The notes under the pieces: generated by a model | Told to the model about the DNA's origin: nothing | What the model saw: the letters and a program-made list of their open reading frames with translations, nothing else | The model's database searches: none | Made by a program: the position numbers and the translations under genes | Shown: one piece after another, positions 1 through 5,987 of the stretch | How the letters are laid out: every line of letters starts with the position of its first letter | Numbering within the stretch: position 1 is the first letter of the stretch | NCBI GenBank assembly: GCA_027619145.1 | Contig: JAQCGA010000163.1 | Location: 1-7,974, forward strand | Reading direction: 5' to 3' | Source of the DNA: a bacterium | GTDB lineage: Bacteria; Latescibacterota; UBA2968; GCA-2709665 | Length of the DNA stretch: 7,974 nt

Positions 1-258
1 CTGAACGCGGTATCCATCTACGCGTTCAGATTGCGGCGCTGGTCTTTCTTTTTGTTTTGGTTCAATGCGTGGCAGAGGTGCTGTATCTGATGCGCTGCGT
101 AGTCGGAGCAAGAAATGGTCGTCGTTGAGTGTTTGCGGGTCGAACTCTTCTCTTGCCGCTGCGGGTGTTTGCACGAGCTGCGGAGTGGTGCCTGCACAAC
201 CCATAAGCGTTGCCAACCCCACCCATAAGAAAAAAGCTCGGCGTATCTGTACATCCAT
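1..258 (-). CDS. Lipoprotein, N-terminal part (possible SPOR-domain protein), cut by the window edge
   Basis: The reading frame is open from the ATG at 258 to base 1, giving 86 residues with no stop, so the gene continues outside the window. The N-terminus is a textbook lipoprotein signal: basic residues (QIRR, 4-7), a hydrophobic stretch (about 8-18) and a lipobox LMGC with the cysteine at residue 21. A polar, Pro- and Gln-rich linker follows (about 22-78). The last visible residues, GYRVQ, resemble the first strand of a SPOR (peptidoglycan-binding) domain, which often begins with a Y-x-V-Q motif; that is inference from very few residues. A GTG at 282 in the same frame is preceded by AAGGAAG at 293-299 with a 10-base gap and would add eight residues, so it is a real alternative start. 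The ATG lacks a clear ribosome site. A strong promoter lies upstream at 337-365. The protein should be secreted and lipid-anchored. Confidence 0.8.
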   Translation of the reverse strand, partial: MDVQIRRAFFLWVGLATLMGCAGTTPQLVQTPAAAREEFDPQTLNDDHFLLRLRSASDTAPLPRIEPKQKERPAPQSERVDGYRVQ

Positions 259-336
259 TCGCTTGTCTTCGCTTTGCGCCACTTCGAGGTATCTTCCTTG
301 TAGACCGTAAGTTAGTGCAATGCCTGCTGGAGCTAT

Positions 337-365
337 ATTTTAAGATACAAAAACCGTTTTGTCAA
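337..365 (-). promoter_or_regulatory. Sigma-70-like promoter of the lipoprotein gene
   Basis: On the minus strand a perfect -35 box TTGACA (365-360) is followed by a 17-base spacer and a -10 box TAAAAT (342-337, five of six consensus bases). Transcription would start near 330, leaving about 50-70 bases of leader before the GTG at 282 or the ATG at 258. This is the best promoter match in the window. Confidence 0.75.
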
Positions 366-531
366 CAGTTTATTTCCGATAAATCAGGGGGTTAGGGCAA
401 AACGAGCGGGTGTTTTCGGGGTACAGACACAACCCTTTGTTCAAATCCAACAGGTCCGATATGTCTGCATATTGGGGTATTTGTGTTTGGGTATGCTGTA
501 TGCTGTATGTAAATTACGCGATTCGTGCTGC
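366..531. other. Intergenic stretch after mtnA with a short heptamer repeat and a small hairpin
   Basis: Together with the lipoprotein leader this makes a 273-base gap (259-531) without a convincing gene. At 491-509 the heptamer GTATGCT occurs twice in tandem and then partially a third time. At 456-475 an 8-bp stem (one G-T wobble on the plus strand) closes a four-base loop. Neither is followed by a T-tract in the mtnA direction, so no intrinsic terminator for mtnA is evident. Confidence 0.5.
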
Positions 532-1572
532 TCATCCCTTGTGAAACCATGTCCGAAACTGAGCGTCAAACGGTGCTTGCGCCACCCCTTTTTCGGTAAT
601 GATGGTTGTAACCAGGTGGTGGGGGGTGACATCGAAGGCCGGGTTGAATACTTTGATTCCTACTGGCGCGGTTTGTTTGCCCATGCCCCGGGTGATTTCG
701 TCGGGTTTCCGTTCTTCAATGGGGATCTGGTCTCCGCTGGACAGGGACATATCAATGGTGGAAAGCGGCGCTGCCACATAAAAAGGCACTTTGTGTTCCC
801 GGGCCAGGATCGCCAGGCCGTAGGTGCCAATTTTGTTGGCTACGTCGCCGTTCGCTGCGATACGGTCGGCGCCTACAATCACACAGTTGATGCCTCGGGA
901 ACGGAGTACGGTACCGGCCATATTGTCGCAGATTACGGTGACGTCTACGCCACTTTGCTGAAGTTCCCAGGCTGTAAGCCTCGAACCTTGAAGGAGTGGG
1001 CGGGTTTCGTCTGCATATACTGCCACCTGCTTGCCTTCTTCGATGGCGGCATAGACCACGGCCAGTGCGGTGCCGTAGTCTGCTGTGGCCAAACCACCTG
1101 CGTTGCAATGGGTCAATACGATGGATCCGGTTTTCAACAGTTGGGCACCGTTGCGGCCAATCTGCCGGCAAACCCGCCGATCTTCTTCAAAGATGATCTG
1201 GGCTTCCTGCAAAAGGCGATCCCGAACGGTTTGGGGAGGCTCTTTGGCGACCTGGTCCAGCACCCCTTCCATGCGTGTGAGTGCCCAGAAAAGGTTGACG
1301 GCCGTAGGCCGTGTCCGGGAGAGCCTGTCGATGGTTTTTCGGACGCCCTCTTCGATGTCTGTGTTTGCATCCAGGGCCTGTTGTGCGCCAATGACCACGC
1401 CGTACGCTGCGGCCACACCAATGGCTGGCGCACCTCGGACGCGCAGGTTTTCGATGGCTTCGGCCACGGTTTCTACGTCTTTGCAGTCGATGTGTACCAG
1501 GGTTTCCGGGAGGAGGGTCTGGTCGATGAGGCGGAGTGCGTTGTCTGTCCAGGTGAGGGTAGCAACAGGCAT
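532..1572 (-). CDS. mtnA: S-methyl-5-thioribose-1-phosphate isomerase
   Basis: This enzyme converts methylthioribose-1-phosphate to methylthioribulose-1-phosphate in the methionine salvage pathway, in the cytoplasm. The 346-residue product matches the usual family length over its whole extent. Visible family motifs are NLRVRGAPAIG (about 42-52), THCNAGG with the catalytic cysteine C156, the ETRPLLQGSRLTAWEL block (about 189-204), CDNMAG (about 215-220) and GADRIAANGDVANKIGT with the catalytic aspartate D236. Keeping both C and D favours a true MtnA over the related eIF2B-type proteins. The start is the ATG at 1572, because GAGGG (1582-1578) sits five bases before it; an in-frame TTG at 1584 would overlap that site. 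The gene follows rsfS on the same strand, but a terminator-like hairpin fills the gap, so its expression may depend on read-through. No other methionine salvage gene is in view. Confidence 0.95.
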   Translation of the reverse strand: MPVATLTWTDNALRLIDQTLLPETLVHIDCKDVETVAEAIENLRVRGAPAIGVAAAYGVVIGAQQALDANTDIEEGVRKTIDRLSRTRPTAVNLFWALTRMEGVLDQVAKEPPQTVRDRLLQEAQIIFEEDRRVCRQIGRNGAQLLKTGSIVLTHCNAGGLATADYGTALAVVYAAIEEGKQVAVYADETRPLLQGSRLTAWELQQSGVDVTVICDNMAGTVLRSRGINCVIVGADRIAANGDVANKIGTYGLAILAREHKVPFYVAAPLSTIDMSLSSGDQIPIEERKPDEITRGMGKQTAPVGIKVFNPAFDVTPHHLVTTIITEKGVAQAPFDAQFRTWFHKG

Positions 1573-1577
1573 TGAAA

Positions 1578-1582
1578 CCCTC
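1578..1582 (-). promoter_or_regulatory. Ribosome binding site of mtnA
   Basis: GAGGG lies five bases upstream of the ATG at 1572 and directly abuts the end of the T-tract of the hairpin at 1583-1654. It decides the ATG start over the upstream in-frame TTG. Confidence 0.7.
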
Positions 1583-1654
1583 AAAAAAAAGAAACGGCAG
1601 GTGGCAAACCATCCAGAGAAGTACGTCTGGGAATTGTTTGCCGACAGCCGTTTC
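1583..1654 (-). terminator. Three-stem terminator-like hairpin between rsfS and mtnA (possible attenuator)
   Basis: Three nested stems stack on one axis. The outer stem GAAACGGC/GCCGTTTC pairs 1591-1598 with 1647-1654. A symmetric 4x4 internal loop follows, then GGCAAAC/GTTTGCC (1603-1609 with 1636-1642), then CCAGA/TCTGG (1613-1617 with 1626-1630) closing an eight-base loop. On the minus strand the outer stem runs straight into eight T residues (1590-1583), the form of an intrinsic terminator. It begins seven bases after the rsfS stop codon and ends beside the mtnA ribosome site, so it either ends the rsfS transcript or controls entry into mtnA. No SAM riboswitch motif was recognised in it. 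Confidence 0.75.
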
Positions 1655-1661
1655 CGGGTTA

Positions 1662-2036
1662 TTAGTTTGTTTCAACCAGTGGTGGATTCTCTTCGATCTG
1701 TTCAGAGGGCGCATCGCCCCAGAGGCGCTCCAGGCCGTAAAAAGACCGGGCGTCGCCTTGAAATATATGCACAACAAAATCCACGAAGTCGAAGGCAACC
1801 CAGCGGCGATTGTTCAGCCCTTCTACGTGCCAGGGGCGCTGGCCTGCGGCTTTCATGCCTTCCTGCACGGCGTCTGCAATGGCTTTGACGTGCGGGTCCG
1901 AGTTGCCCGTACACAGGAGGAAGTAGTCGGTAAAGTCGGCCACTTCACGCAGGTCGAGCAAGAGGATGTCATCGGCTTTTAGGGATTGCAGGCATTCGAT
2001 ACAAGTGTCGAGGACCTGGCGGGCCTGATCGGGCAC
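1662..2036 (-). CDS. rsfS: Ribosomal silencing factor RsfS
   Basis: RsfS binds protein L14 of the large ribosomal subunit and blocks subunit joining when nutrients are short. The 124-residue product has the family's usual size. The RsfS/Iojap domain spans about 5-108 and shows ADDILLLDLREVADFTDYFLL (about 21-41, first ten residues most typical), CTGNSDPHV (42-50), HVEGLNNRRWVAFDF (70-84), DFVVHIF (86-92) and the typical YGLERLW (100-106). The start is the GTG at 2036, chosen because a near-perfect AAAGGAGG (2050-2043) stands six bases before it. It follows the LytR_C-domain gene on the same strand by 52 bases, an association I recall between rsfS and LytR-type genes in other bacteria. A terminator-like hairpin follows the stop codon. 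Confidence 0.95.
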   Translation of the reverse strand: MPDQARQVLDTCIECLQSLKADDILLLDLREVADFTDYFLLCTGNSDPHVKAIADAVQEGMKAAGQRPWHVEGLNNRRWVAFDFVDFVVHIFQGDARSFYGLERLWGDAPSEQIEENPPLVETN

Positions 2037-2042
2037 GGCGTT

Positions 2043-2050
2043 CCTCCTTT
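2043..2050 (-). promoter_or_regulatory. Ribosome binding site of rsfS
   Basis: AAAGGAGG with a six-base gap to a GTG codon. It is the strongest Shine-Dalgarno match in the window and justifies the GTG start. Confidence 0.8.
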
Positions 2051-2067
2051 GGGTGTGAAGATTGGCG

Positions 2068-2089
2068 GCCGAACAGGCGATGTTTCGGC
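2068..2089 (-). repeat. Short inverted repeat overlapping the stop of the LytR_C gene
   Basis: GCCGAA (2068-2073) pairs with TTCGGC (2084-2089) across a ten-base loop. It overlaps the stop codon of the LytR_C gene and lies about 20 bases before the rsfS ribosome site. No T-tract follows, so it is not an obvious terminator; it may be chance. Confidence 0.3.
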
Positions 2090-2511
2090 TACCGTTCCTG
2101 TGGTAGGTTGAGGCGAGGATAGTCCCGGCCTATAATGACAGTAACTTGTTCAATGCGAAATGGATCGGCAATAATTTGCTGAATCTGATTCTGGATGCCC
2201 AGGGCTTCGGCTACTTGTCGGGCGTACCCGGGGTTGCCCACGCGGTCAATGACCATGGATTCAGGGTAGTTGAAGCTTCCCGCATTCGTCCAGGTCATCA
2301 CGTCGAAACCCAGGCTACGAAGGTGCTGGCCCACCTGCTGCGCGATGCCATCTTTGCCGCATCCATTGAGGACTTCCACGTGTATATTTTTTGTGGGTTC
2401 AGCGGCAGATGCCACCGGTGTCGTACGTTGCGGCCTGTACAGGGCGAAGCCAATTGCCGATGTAAGGCAGACGAACACGAGCGCGCCAATCAACCAGATC
2501 CGTGTGGACAT
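2089..2511 (-). CDS. Single-pass membrane protein with a LytR C-terminal (LytR_C) domain
   Basis: The 140-residue product has one N-terminal transmembrane segment (about 5-25) with an arginine before it (R4) and after it (R26), a short linker (about 26-42), and a LytR_C-like domain (about 43-128). Evidence for the domain is HVEVLNGCGKDGIAQQV (44-60), LRSLGFDV (64-71), the stretch around YARQVAEALG (96-105) and a final strand VTVIIGRDY (123-131). In LytR-CpsA-Psr proteins this domain follows the catalytic domain; here it stands alone, so the phosphotransferase function cannot be assumed. The domain would face the periplasm. The ATG at 2511 is preferred: the in-frame TTG at 2544 falls inside the stem-loop of the upstream terminator. 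Neither start has a visible ribosome site, which is odd. rsfS follows on the same strand after 52 bases. The precise role is unknown. Confidence 0.82.
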   Translation of the reverse strand: MSTRIWLIGALVFVCLTSAIGFALYRPQRTTPVASAAEPTKNIHVEVLNGCGKDGIAQQVGQHLRSLGFDVMTWTNAGSFNYPESMVIDRVGNPGYARQVAEALGIQNQIQQIIADPFRIEQVTVIIGRDYPRLNLPQER

Positions 2512-2525
2512 GTTTAGGAAGTACC

Positions 2526-2574
2526 AAAAAACAGAGCGGGACAATGCACGATAAAACCGGGCAAATGTCCCGCT
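2526..2574 (-). terminator. Intrinsic terminator after the small secreted-protein gene
   Basis: A perfect 9-bp stem AGCGGGACA/TGTCCCGCT (2535-2543 with 2566-2574) encloses a 22-base loop. On the minus strand it is followed, after CTG, by six T residues (2531-2526). It starts 33 bases past the stop codon of the secreted-protein gene. Only 14 bases separate the T-tract from the ATG of the LytR_C gene. Confidence 0.8.
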
Positions 2575-2607
2575 TTACTCATTGAGGAAGCGTTTTCAGG
2601 GGCGCTC

Positions 2608-3081
2608 TCAATACGGAAAACCTCTGCCGTAACTGTAGGCCGGCACATTGCTGAACTGGAATTCGATCTGGATATTGTGTCGCGGTTGATACATGACACC
2701 CAAATACGGGACAATCATCCGGGTACTGTTGCCTTGCGACGCAGTAAAACTTGAGCCGCCATACGTGTCGTGCTGCAGGCCCACTTGCGCCTGAATAATG
2801 AGAGGTTTTTCTTTGGATTTATAAGTAACGGTGTTCAGGTAATACTGGCTGAACGCGCTGCTTGCACCCGAGGTGAAAGAGACGCCTGCCGTATTTTGAA
2901 ACGTGAGCTGATCTGAACTGAGCAAACCTTTGAATTTGGAGCCCAGATCCAGGCCAGTGGGCCGTTGATCTGTGAGGCCAAATGTGGGAAGATTGAGCGG
3001 ACCCGGCTTCAAGCCCGTTTCTGCAAAAGCAAGGGAAGCCGTGAAAAGGCAGAAAAATAGCGCAAGTCCAATTTGTTTCAT
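2608..3081 (-). CDS. Small secreted protein of unknown function, possibly outer-envelope beta-rich
   Basis: I do not recognise this 157-residue protein. It begins with a clear Sec signal peptide: K2, a hydrophobic core (about 4-17) and a likely cut after AFA at residue 20. The mature part (about 137 residues) is rich in Ser, Thr, Gly and aromatic residues. It has alternating polar and hydrophobic stretches that look like beta strands (for example about 83-104 and 123-145), has no cysteine, and ends in an aromatic residue (GRGFPY). A C-terminal aromatic is common in outer-membrane beta-barrels, but this protein is short for one, so a periplasmic or surface beta-rich protein is equally possible. 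The start is supported by AAAGGA about eight bases before the ATG at 3081. It appears to be transcribed alone, with a candidate promoter at 3135-3163 and a terminator at 2526-2574. Confidence 0.8.
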   Translation of the reverse strand: MKQIGLALFFCLFTASLAFAETGLKPGPLNLPTFGLTDQRPTGLDLGSKFKGLLSSDQLTFQNTAGVSFTSGASSAFSQYYLNTVTYKSKEKPLIIQAQVGLQHDTYGGSSFTASQGNSTRMIVPYLGVMYQPRHNIQIEFQFSNVPAYSYGRGFPY

Positions 3082-3134
3082 TGCAAAAATCCTTTTCTCC
3101 CGGCGGGGAGATCCAACGTGTTCTATATGTTCAA

Positions 3135-3163
3135 AAAGTACGATAATTCCCGGATTGTGTCAA
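3135..3163 (-). promoter_or_regulatory. Candidate promoter of the small secreted-protein gene
   Basis: A perfect -35 TTGACA (3163-3158) is followed by a 17-base spacer and a weak -10, TACTTT (3140-3135, three of six consensus bases). The predicted start near 3128 leaves a leader of roughly 47 bases. The -35 box and the spacing are the support; the -10 is poor. Confidence 0.5.
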
Positions 3164-3210
3164 GAGGGTTCCTCAAAGAGTTCGTGGATCTGTTAGATTA
3201 GACTTTTCTA

Positions 3211-3248
3211 CCGGACAAAAAGTTCCAGTTTGCAAAGGGTTTGTCCGG
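3211..3248 (-). repeat. Inverted repeat just after carA (possible 3' end hairpin)
   Basis: CCGGACAAA (3211-3219) and TTTGTCCGG (3240-3248) form a perfect 9-bp stem with a 20-base loop, beginning five bases beyond the carA stop codon. No T-tract follows on the minus strand, so it is not a standard intrinsic terminator. Its position fits a 3' end structure for the carA message; a protein binding site is another option. Confidence 0.5.
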
Positions 3249-3253
3249 AAAGA

Positions 3254-4375
3254 TCAGGACGTTTTCATCAGTTGGATGAATTCTTCAAAAAGGTATTCGG
3301 CGTCGTGTGGGCCGGCAGAGGCTTCGGGGTGATACTGGACGCAGAAGACGGGTAACTCTTTGTGGCGTAAGCCTTCGAGTGTGTTGTCATTGAGATTGAT
3401 GTGCGTCATTTCCACCGCATCCGTATCCAGGGAGTCCATATCTACGGCAAATCCGTGGTTCTGGGATGTGATTTCCACCTTGCCGGTTTTGAGTTGTTTT
3501 ACGGGTTGATTGGCACCCCGGTGGCCAAATTTGAGTTTGTAGGTGCGTCCGCCTAAGGCCAGGCCCAGGAGTTGGTGGCCCAGGCAAATGCCAAAGGTGG
3601 GGCGCTCCTGGATGAGTTTTTGAATGTTCTCAACGGCGTACGTCAAGGGCTCGGGATCTCCCGGACCGTTTGAAAGGAAGATGCCGTCCGGGTCTGTTTC
3701 CAGCAATTGTTCGGCGGGTGTGTCTGCGGGGAAAACGGTGACATCGCAGCCTCGTTCTACCAGGTAGCGTAAGATGTTCTGTTTGATGCCAAAGTCATAG
3801 GCGGCCACTTTGAACCGGGTTTGCTTTTGCAGGGTGCTGGCCTCGCCTTTGAGGTAGTCGTAGAGGCCTTCGGTCCAGTGGTAGGGTTCTTTGCAGGTTA
3901 CTTCCTGAACCAGATCTCGACCTACCAGACCACGAGATGCCCCGGCTTTTTTGATCAGGCTTTCCGGGTCCAGGTCCGTGGTGGAGAGCACACTTTTCAT
4001 GGCACCCTGGAGGCGGATGTGACGGGTGAGCGCACGCGTGTCAATACCGTGGATGCCCGGGATGTTGTGGCGTTTGAGGTAGTCGCCCAGGGATTCTTGA
4101 GAACGCCAGTTGCTGGGAATTTCGCAGTATTCTTTGACAATAAAACCTTCTGCCTGTGGCCCTTTGGATTCTACGTCGTTTGGATTGATGCCGTAGTTTC
4201 CAATAAGCGGGTAGGTCATTGTGACAATCTGACCTTTGTAGGACGGGTCGGTGAGGATTTCCTGGTAGCCGGTCATGCTGGTGTTGAAGACGACTTCGCC
4301 TTCACATTCGCCCGGTGCGCCGAAAGATTCCCCTTCGAATACGGTGCCGTCTTCCAGGGCAAGTATGGCTTTCAT
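3254..4375 (-). CDS. carA: Carbamoyl-phosphate synthase small (glutaminase) subunit
   Basis: CarA hydrolyses glutamine and channels ammonia to CarB for carbamoyl phosphate, the precursor of pyrimidines and arginine. The 373-residue product is of normal length. The N-terminal CPSase small-chain domain (about 1-130) shows [20 protein letters not shown] (26-45), GNYGIN (59-64) and [12 protein letters not shown] (110-121). The class I glutamine amidotransferase domain (about 188-370) has the nucleophile C264 in [16 protein letters not shown] and the partners H349 and E351 in [12 protein letters not shown], so the triad is complete. The start ATG at 4375 has AGGAG at 4391-4387, eleven bases away, slightly long. 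pyrC lies upstream on the same strand with a 142-base gap that contains its own candidate promoter. carB, often next to carA, is not here; the next gene is unrelated. Confidence 0.97.
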   Translation of the reverse strand: MKAILALEDGTVFEGESFGAPGECEGEVVFNTSMTGYQEILTDPSYKGQIVTMTYPLIGNYGINPNDVESKGPQAEGFIVKEYCEIPSNWRSQESLGDYLKRHNIPGIHGIDTRALTRHIRLQGAMKSVLSTTDLDPESLIKKAGASRGLVGRDLVQEVTCKEPYHWTEGLYDYLKGEASTLQKQTRFKVAAYDFGIKQNILRYLVERGCDVTVFPADTPAEQLLETDPDGIFLSNGPGDPEPLTYAVENIQKLIQERPTFGICLGHQLLGLALGGRTYKLKFGHRGANQPVKQLKTGKVEITSQNHGFAVDMDSLDTDAVEMTHINLNDNTLEGLRHKELPVFCVQYHPEASAGPHDAEYLFEEFIQLMKTS

Positions 4376-4466
4376 TGTGCAATGCGCTCCTGTTGGAAAA
4401 ATTCAAAATCGGTCCGGTGGAAGGCCGTAGAAGACACGGCTTTGGGACGCCGAGGTTTGGGTGGAG

Positions 4467-4508
4467 AATCATTGACAATTATCAAATATCAATTGGCAAT
4501 TGACAATT
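4467..4508. repeat. Degenerate tandem heptamer array between pyrC and carA
   Basis: Six consecutive 7-base units fit the plus-strand consensus RWCAATT with one to three mismatches in the worst units. The second and sixth units (4474-4480 and 4502-4508) are identical, which makes ATTGACAATT recur at 4471-4480 and 4499-4508. The array is strongly AT-rich against its surroundings and ends nine bases from the pyrC stop codon. Short heptamer tandem repeats of this kind are known from other bacteria, cyanobacteria among them. Confidence 0.65.
4478..4506 (-). promoter_or_regulatory. Candidate carA promoter inside the heptamer array
   Basis: On the minus strand TTGTCA (4506-4501, five of six -35 bases) and GATAAT (4483-4478, five of six -10 bases) are separated by exactly 17 bases. 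Transcription would start near 4471 and give a leader of about 95 bases before carA. The repeat makes similar hexamers likely by chance, so the call is tentative. Confidence 0.45.
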
Positions 4509-4517
4509 TTGGAGGTA

Positions 4518-5804
4518 CTACAACCGGTGTGTGATGCGTCCGGCCAGGATGGTGAGAATCGCTCGCCCAGTGAGTGTGTGGCCGTGAAAGGGCGTATTGC
4601 GGGATTTGGACTGGAATGCCAGGGCGTTTACTGTCCAGGTTTGGGATGGGTCTATGACGGTGATGTCTGCGGGTGCGCCCGGCTTGAGCGTGCCGCCTTC
4701 AATGCCCAGAATGCGGGCCGGGATGGCGGTGAGTTTGCGAATGACTTCCGGGGCCGAGAGAATACCGGGTTCGACAAGGTGTGTAAAAAAAGTGCCCACG
4801 GCGGTTTCGAGTCCTAAAATGCCGTTGGGCGCTTCGGGGAAGAAACGCAGTTTTTCTTGAATGGTGTGCGGTGCGTGGTCCGTGGCCAGGGCGTCTACGG
4901 TACCGTCTACGAGGCCTTCGAGCAGGGCGTCTCGGTCATCTGCGGAGCGGAGAGGTGGGCTCATTTTGCCCTGGGTGCCGTAGATGCGCACGTCTTCGTC
5001 TGTAAGGGCAATGTGGTGCGGCATGGCTTCGCAGGTGACGGACAGGCCTTCGGCTTTGGCTTTGCGTACCAGGTCAATGGCACGGCGTACGCTGATGTGC
5101 AGAATATGCAGGTGACCGCCCACTTCGCGCACCAGGTTGATGTCGCGTTCGACCATGGCGGCTTCGCCTTCGGCCGGCATCCCTTTGATGCCCAGTTCAC
5201 GGGAGACGGTGCCTTCGTGCATGTGGCCACCGCGTGTGAGTTCGAAGACTTCGGAGTGTGGGCAGACAGGAAAGCCGTGTTGTTCGGAGCGTTCGAGAAG
5301 GGTTCGCATCAGAGCGTCCGATTCGATGGGGAGGCCGTCATCTGAAAACCCAACGGCACCGGCTTCGAGCAAGGCGTTGGTGTCTGTAAGGGTTTCGCCA
5401 TTCATTCCGACGGTGGCGCAAGGAATGGGGTACACGCGTGCGTCGGCGGTTTCGGCTTTCTGGAGGATGGCCCGGACAATTTCGGGGGTATCCATTGGGG
5501 GGCTGGTGTTGGGCAGGCAGGCTACTGCGGTGAACCCGCCTGCGGCTGCGGCCCGGCAGCCGGTTTGCAGGGTTTCTTTTTCTGGGAAACCGGGGTCGCG
5601 CAGGTGCACGTGCATGTCAATAAGGCCGGGTGTGACGAGTTTGTTGGTAACGTCGATGATTTCGGTATGAGGGGGCGGTTCGATGTTTTGCTCGATGCGA
5701 TGGATGCGGCCGTTTTGAATGAGTAGATCGGCGGTTTTGTCAAAAGCATTTGCCGGGTCTAAAATTCGGCCATTCTGAAGAAGGAGTGCGGTGGGTGTTT
5801 GCAT
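4518..5804 (-). CDS. pyrC: Dihydroorotase
   Basis: This zinc enzyme cyclises carbamoyl aspartate to dihydroorotate in pyrimidine synthesis. The 428-residue product is of the long class I type typical of bacterial PyrC proteins (amidohydrolase fold). Metal and active-site motifs are complete: DMHVHLRDPG (63-72, metal ligands H65 and H67), GFSDDG (152-157), PHSE (182-185, H183), HILHIS (233-238, H236) and ATDHAPH (307-313, D309). The C-terminal GTLKPGAPADITVIDP (371-386) is the usual amidohydrolase ending. The ATG at 5804 is preferred, with GGA five bases upstream. The ATG at 5843 would add 13 residues, lacks a ribosome site and sits almost on the predicted transcription start. carA follows on the same strand. 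pyrB, a common partner, is absent; the gene upstream is divergent. Confidence 0.96.
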   Translation of the reverse strand: MQTPTALLLQNGRILDPANAFDKTADLLIQNGRIHRIEQNIEPPPHTEIIDVTNKLVTPGLIDMHVHLRDPGFPEKETLQTGCRAAAAGGFTAVACLPNTSPPMDTPEIVRAILQKAETADARVYPIPCATVGMNGETLTDTNALLEAGAVGFSDDGLPIESDALMRTLLERSEQHGFPVCPHSEVFELTRGGHMHEGTVSRELGIKGMPAEGEAAMVERDINLVREVGGHLHILHISVRRAIDLVRKAKAEGLSVTCEAMPHHIALTDEDVRIYGTQGKMSPPLRSADDRDALLEGLVDGTVDALATDHAPHTIQEKLRFFPEAPNGILGLETAVGTFFTHLVEPGILSAPEVIRKLTAIPARILGIEGGTLKPGAPADITVIDPSQTWTVNALAFQSKSRNTPFHGHTLTGRAILTILAGRITHRL

Positions 5805-5854
5805 GAAAATCCGGTGTGCAGGAAGGTTGGAATTGTGGTGCATTGAGCCGAGGA

Positions 5855-5883
5855 AAGTTACCGGTAGAGGGGGGTTCTGTCAA
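5855..5883 (-). promoter_or_regulatory. Candidate pyrC promoter
   Basis: A perfect -35 TTGACA (5883-5878), a 17-base spacer and a weak -10 TAACTT (5860-5855, three of six). The start would be near 5848, giving about 44 bases of leader to the ATG at 5804. It faces away from the plus-strand promoter at 5937-5965. No PyrR-type leader or attenuator hairpin was recognised between it and pyrC. Confidence 0.5.
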
Positions 5884-5936
5884 GGGGATTTCCCGGCATG
5901 GCAGATCGGTCGCATTCTGAACGAAGTGAAAAGGGC

Positions 5937-5965
5937 TTGACAGGGTAAGGTGGAAGTGGCATGAT
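5937..5965 (+). promoter_or_regulatory. Candidate promoter of the transglutaminase/heparinase-like operon
   Basis: A perfect -35 TTGACA (5937-5942), a 17-base spacer and a -10 CATGAT (5960-5965, four of six). The predicted start near 5972 leaves a leader of about 60 bases that contains the palindrome and direct repeat at 5988-6019. Confidence 0.55.
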
Positions 5966-5987
5966 GGGCCGTTTACAGGAGAGAGGG

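Noticed and set aside
18..254. Frame of 78 codons on the minus strand starting at 254
   Set aside because: It is out of frame with the lipoprotein reading frame from 258, which has a signal peptide and lipobox and explains the same bases better.
456..475. Small hairpin with a four-base loop downstream of mtnA as a terminator
   Set aside because: No T-tract follows on the minus strand, and the full stem pairs only with a G-T wobble on the plus strand, where no gene is transcribed.
472..1575. Open frame of 367 codons on the plus strand opposite mtnA
   Set aside because: It is the antisense of a confidently identified enzyme, is rich in Cys and Gly without family motifs, and reflects codon bias of mtnA.
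4472..4505. Two TTGACA hexamers on the plus strand in the heptamer array
   Set aside because: Neither has a -10-like box about 17 bases downstream and no plus-strand gene follows; they are products of the repeat.
3821..4534. Open frame of 237 codons on the plus strand opposite carA
   Set aside because: It is antisense to carA, lacks a ribosome site and any family motif, and runs through the carA start and the heptamer array.
5805..5843. Longer pyrC start at the ATG at 5843
   Set aside because: The 13 extra residues do not belong to the conserved dihydroorotase start, there is no ribosome site, and the predicted transcript begins only about five bases earlier.
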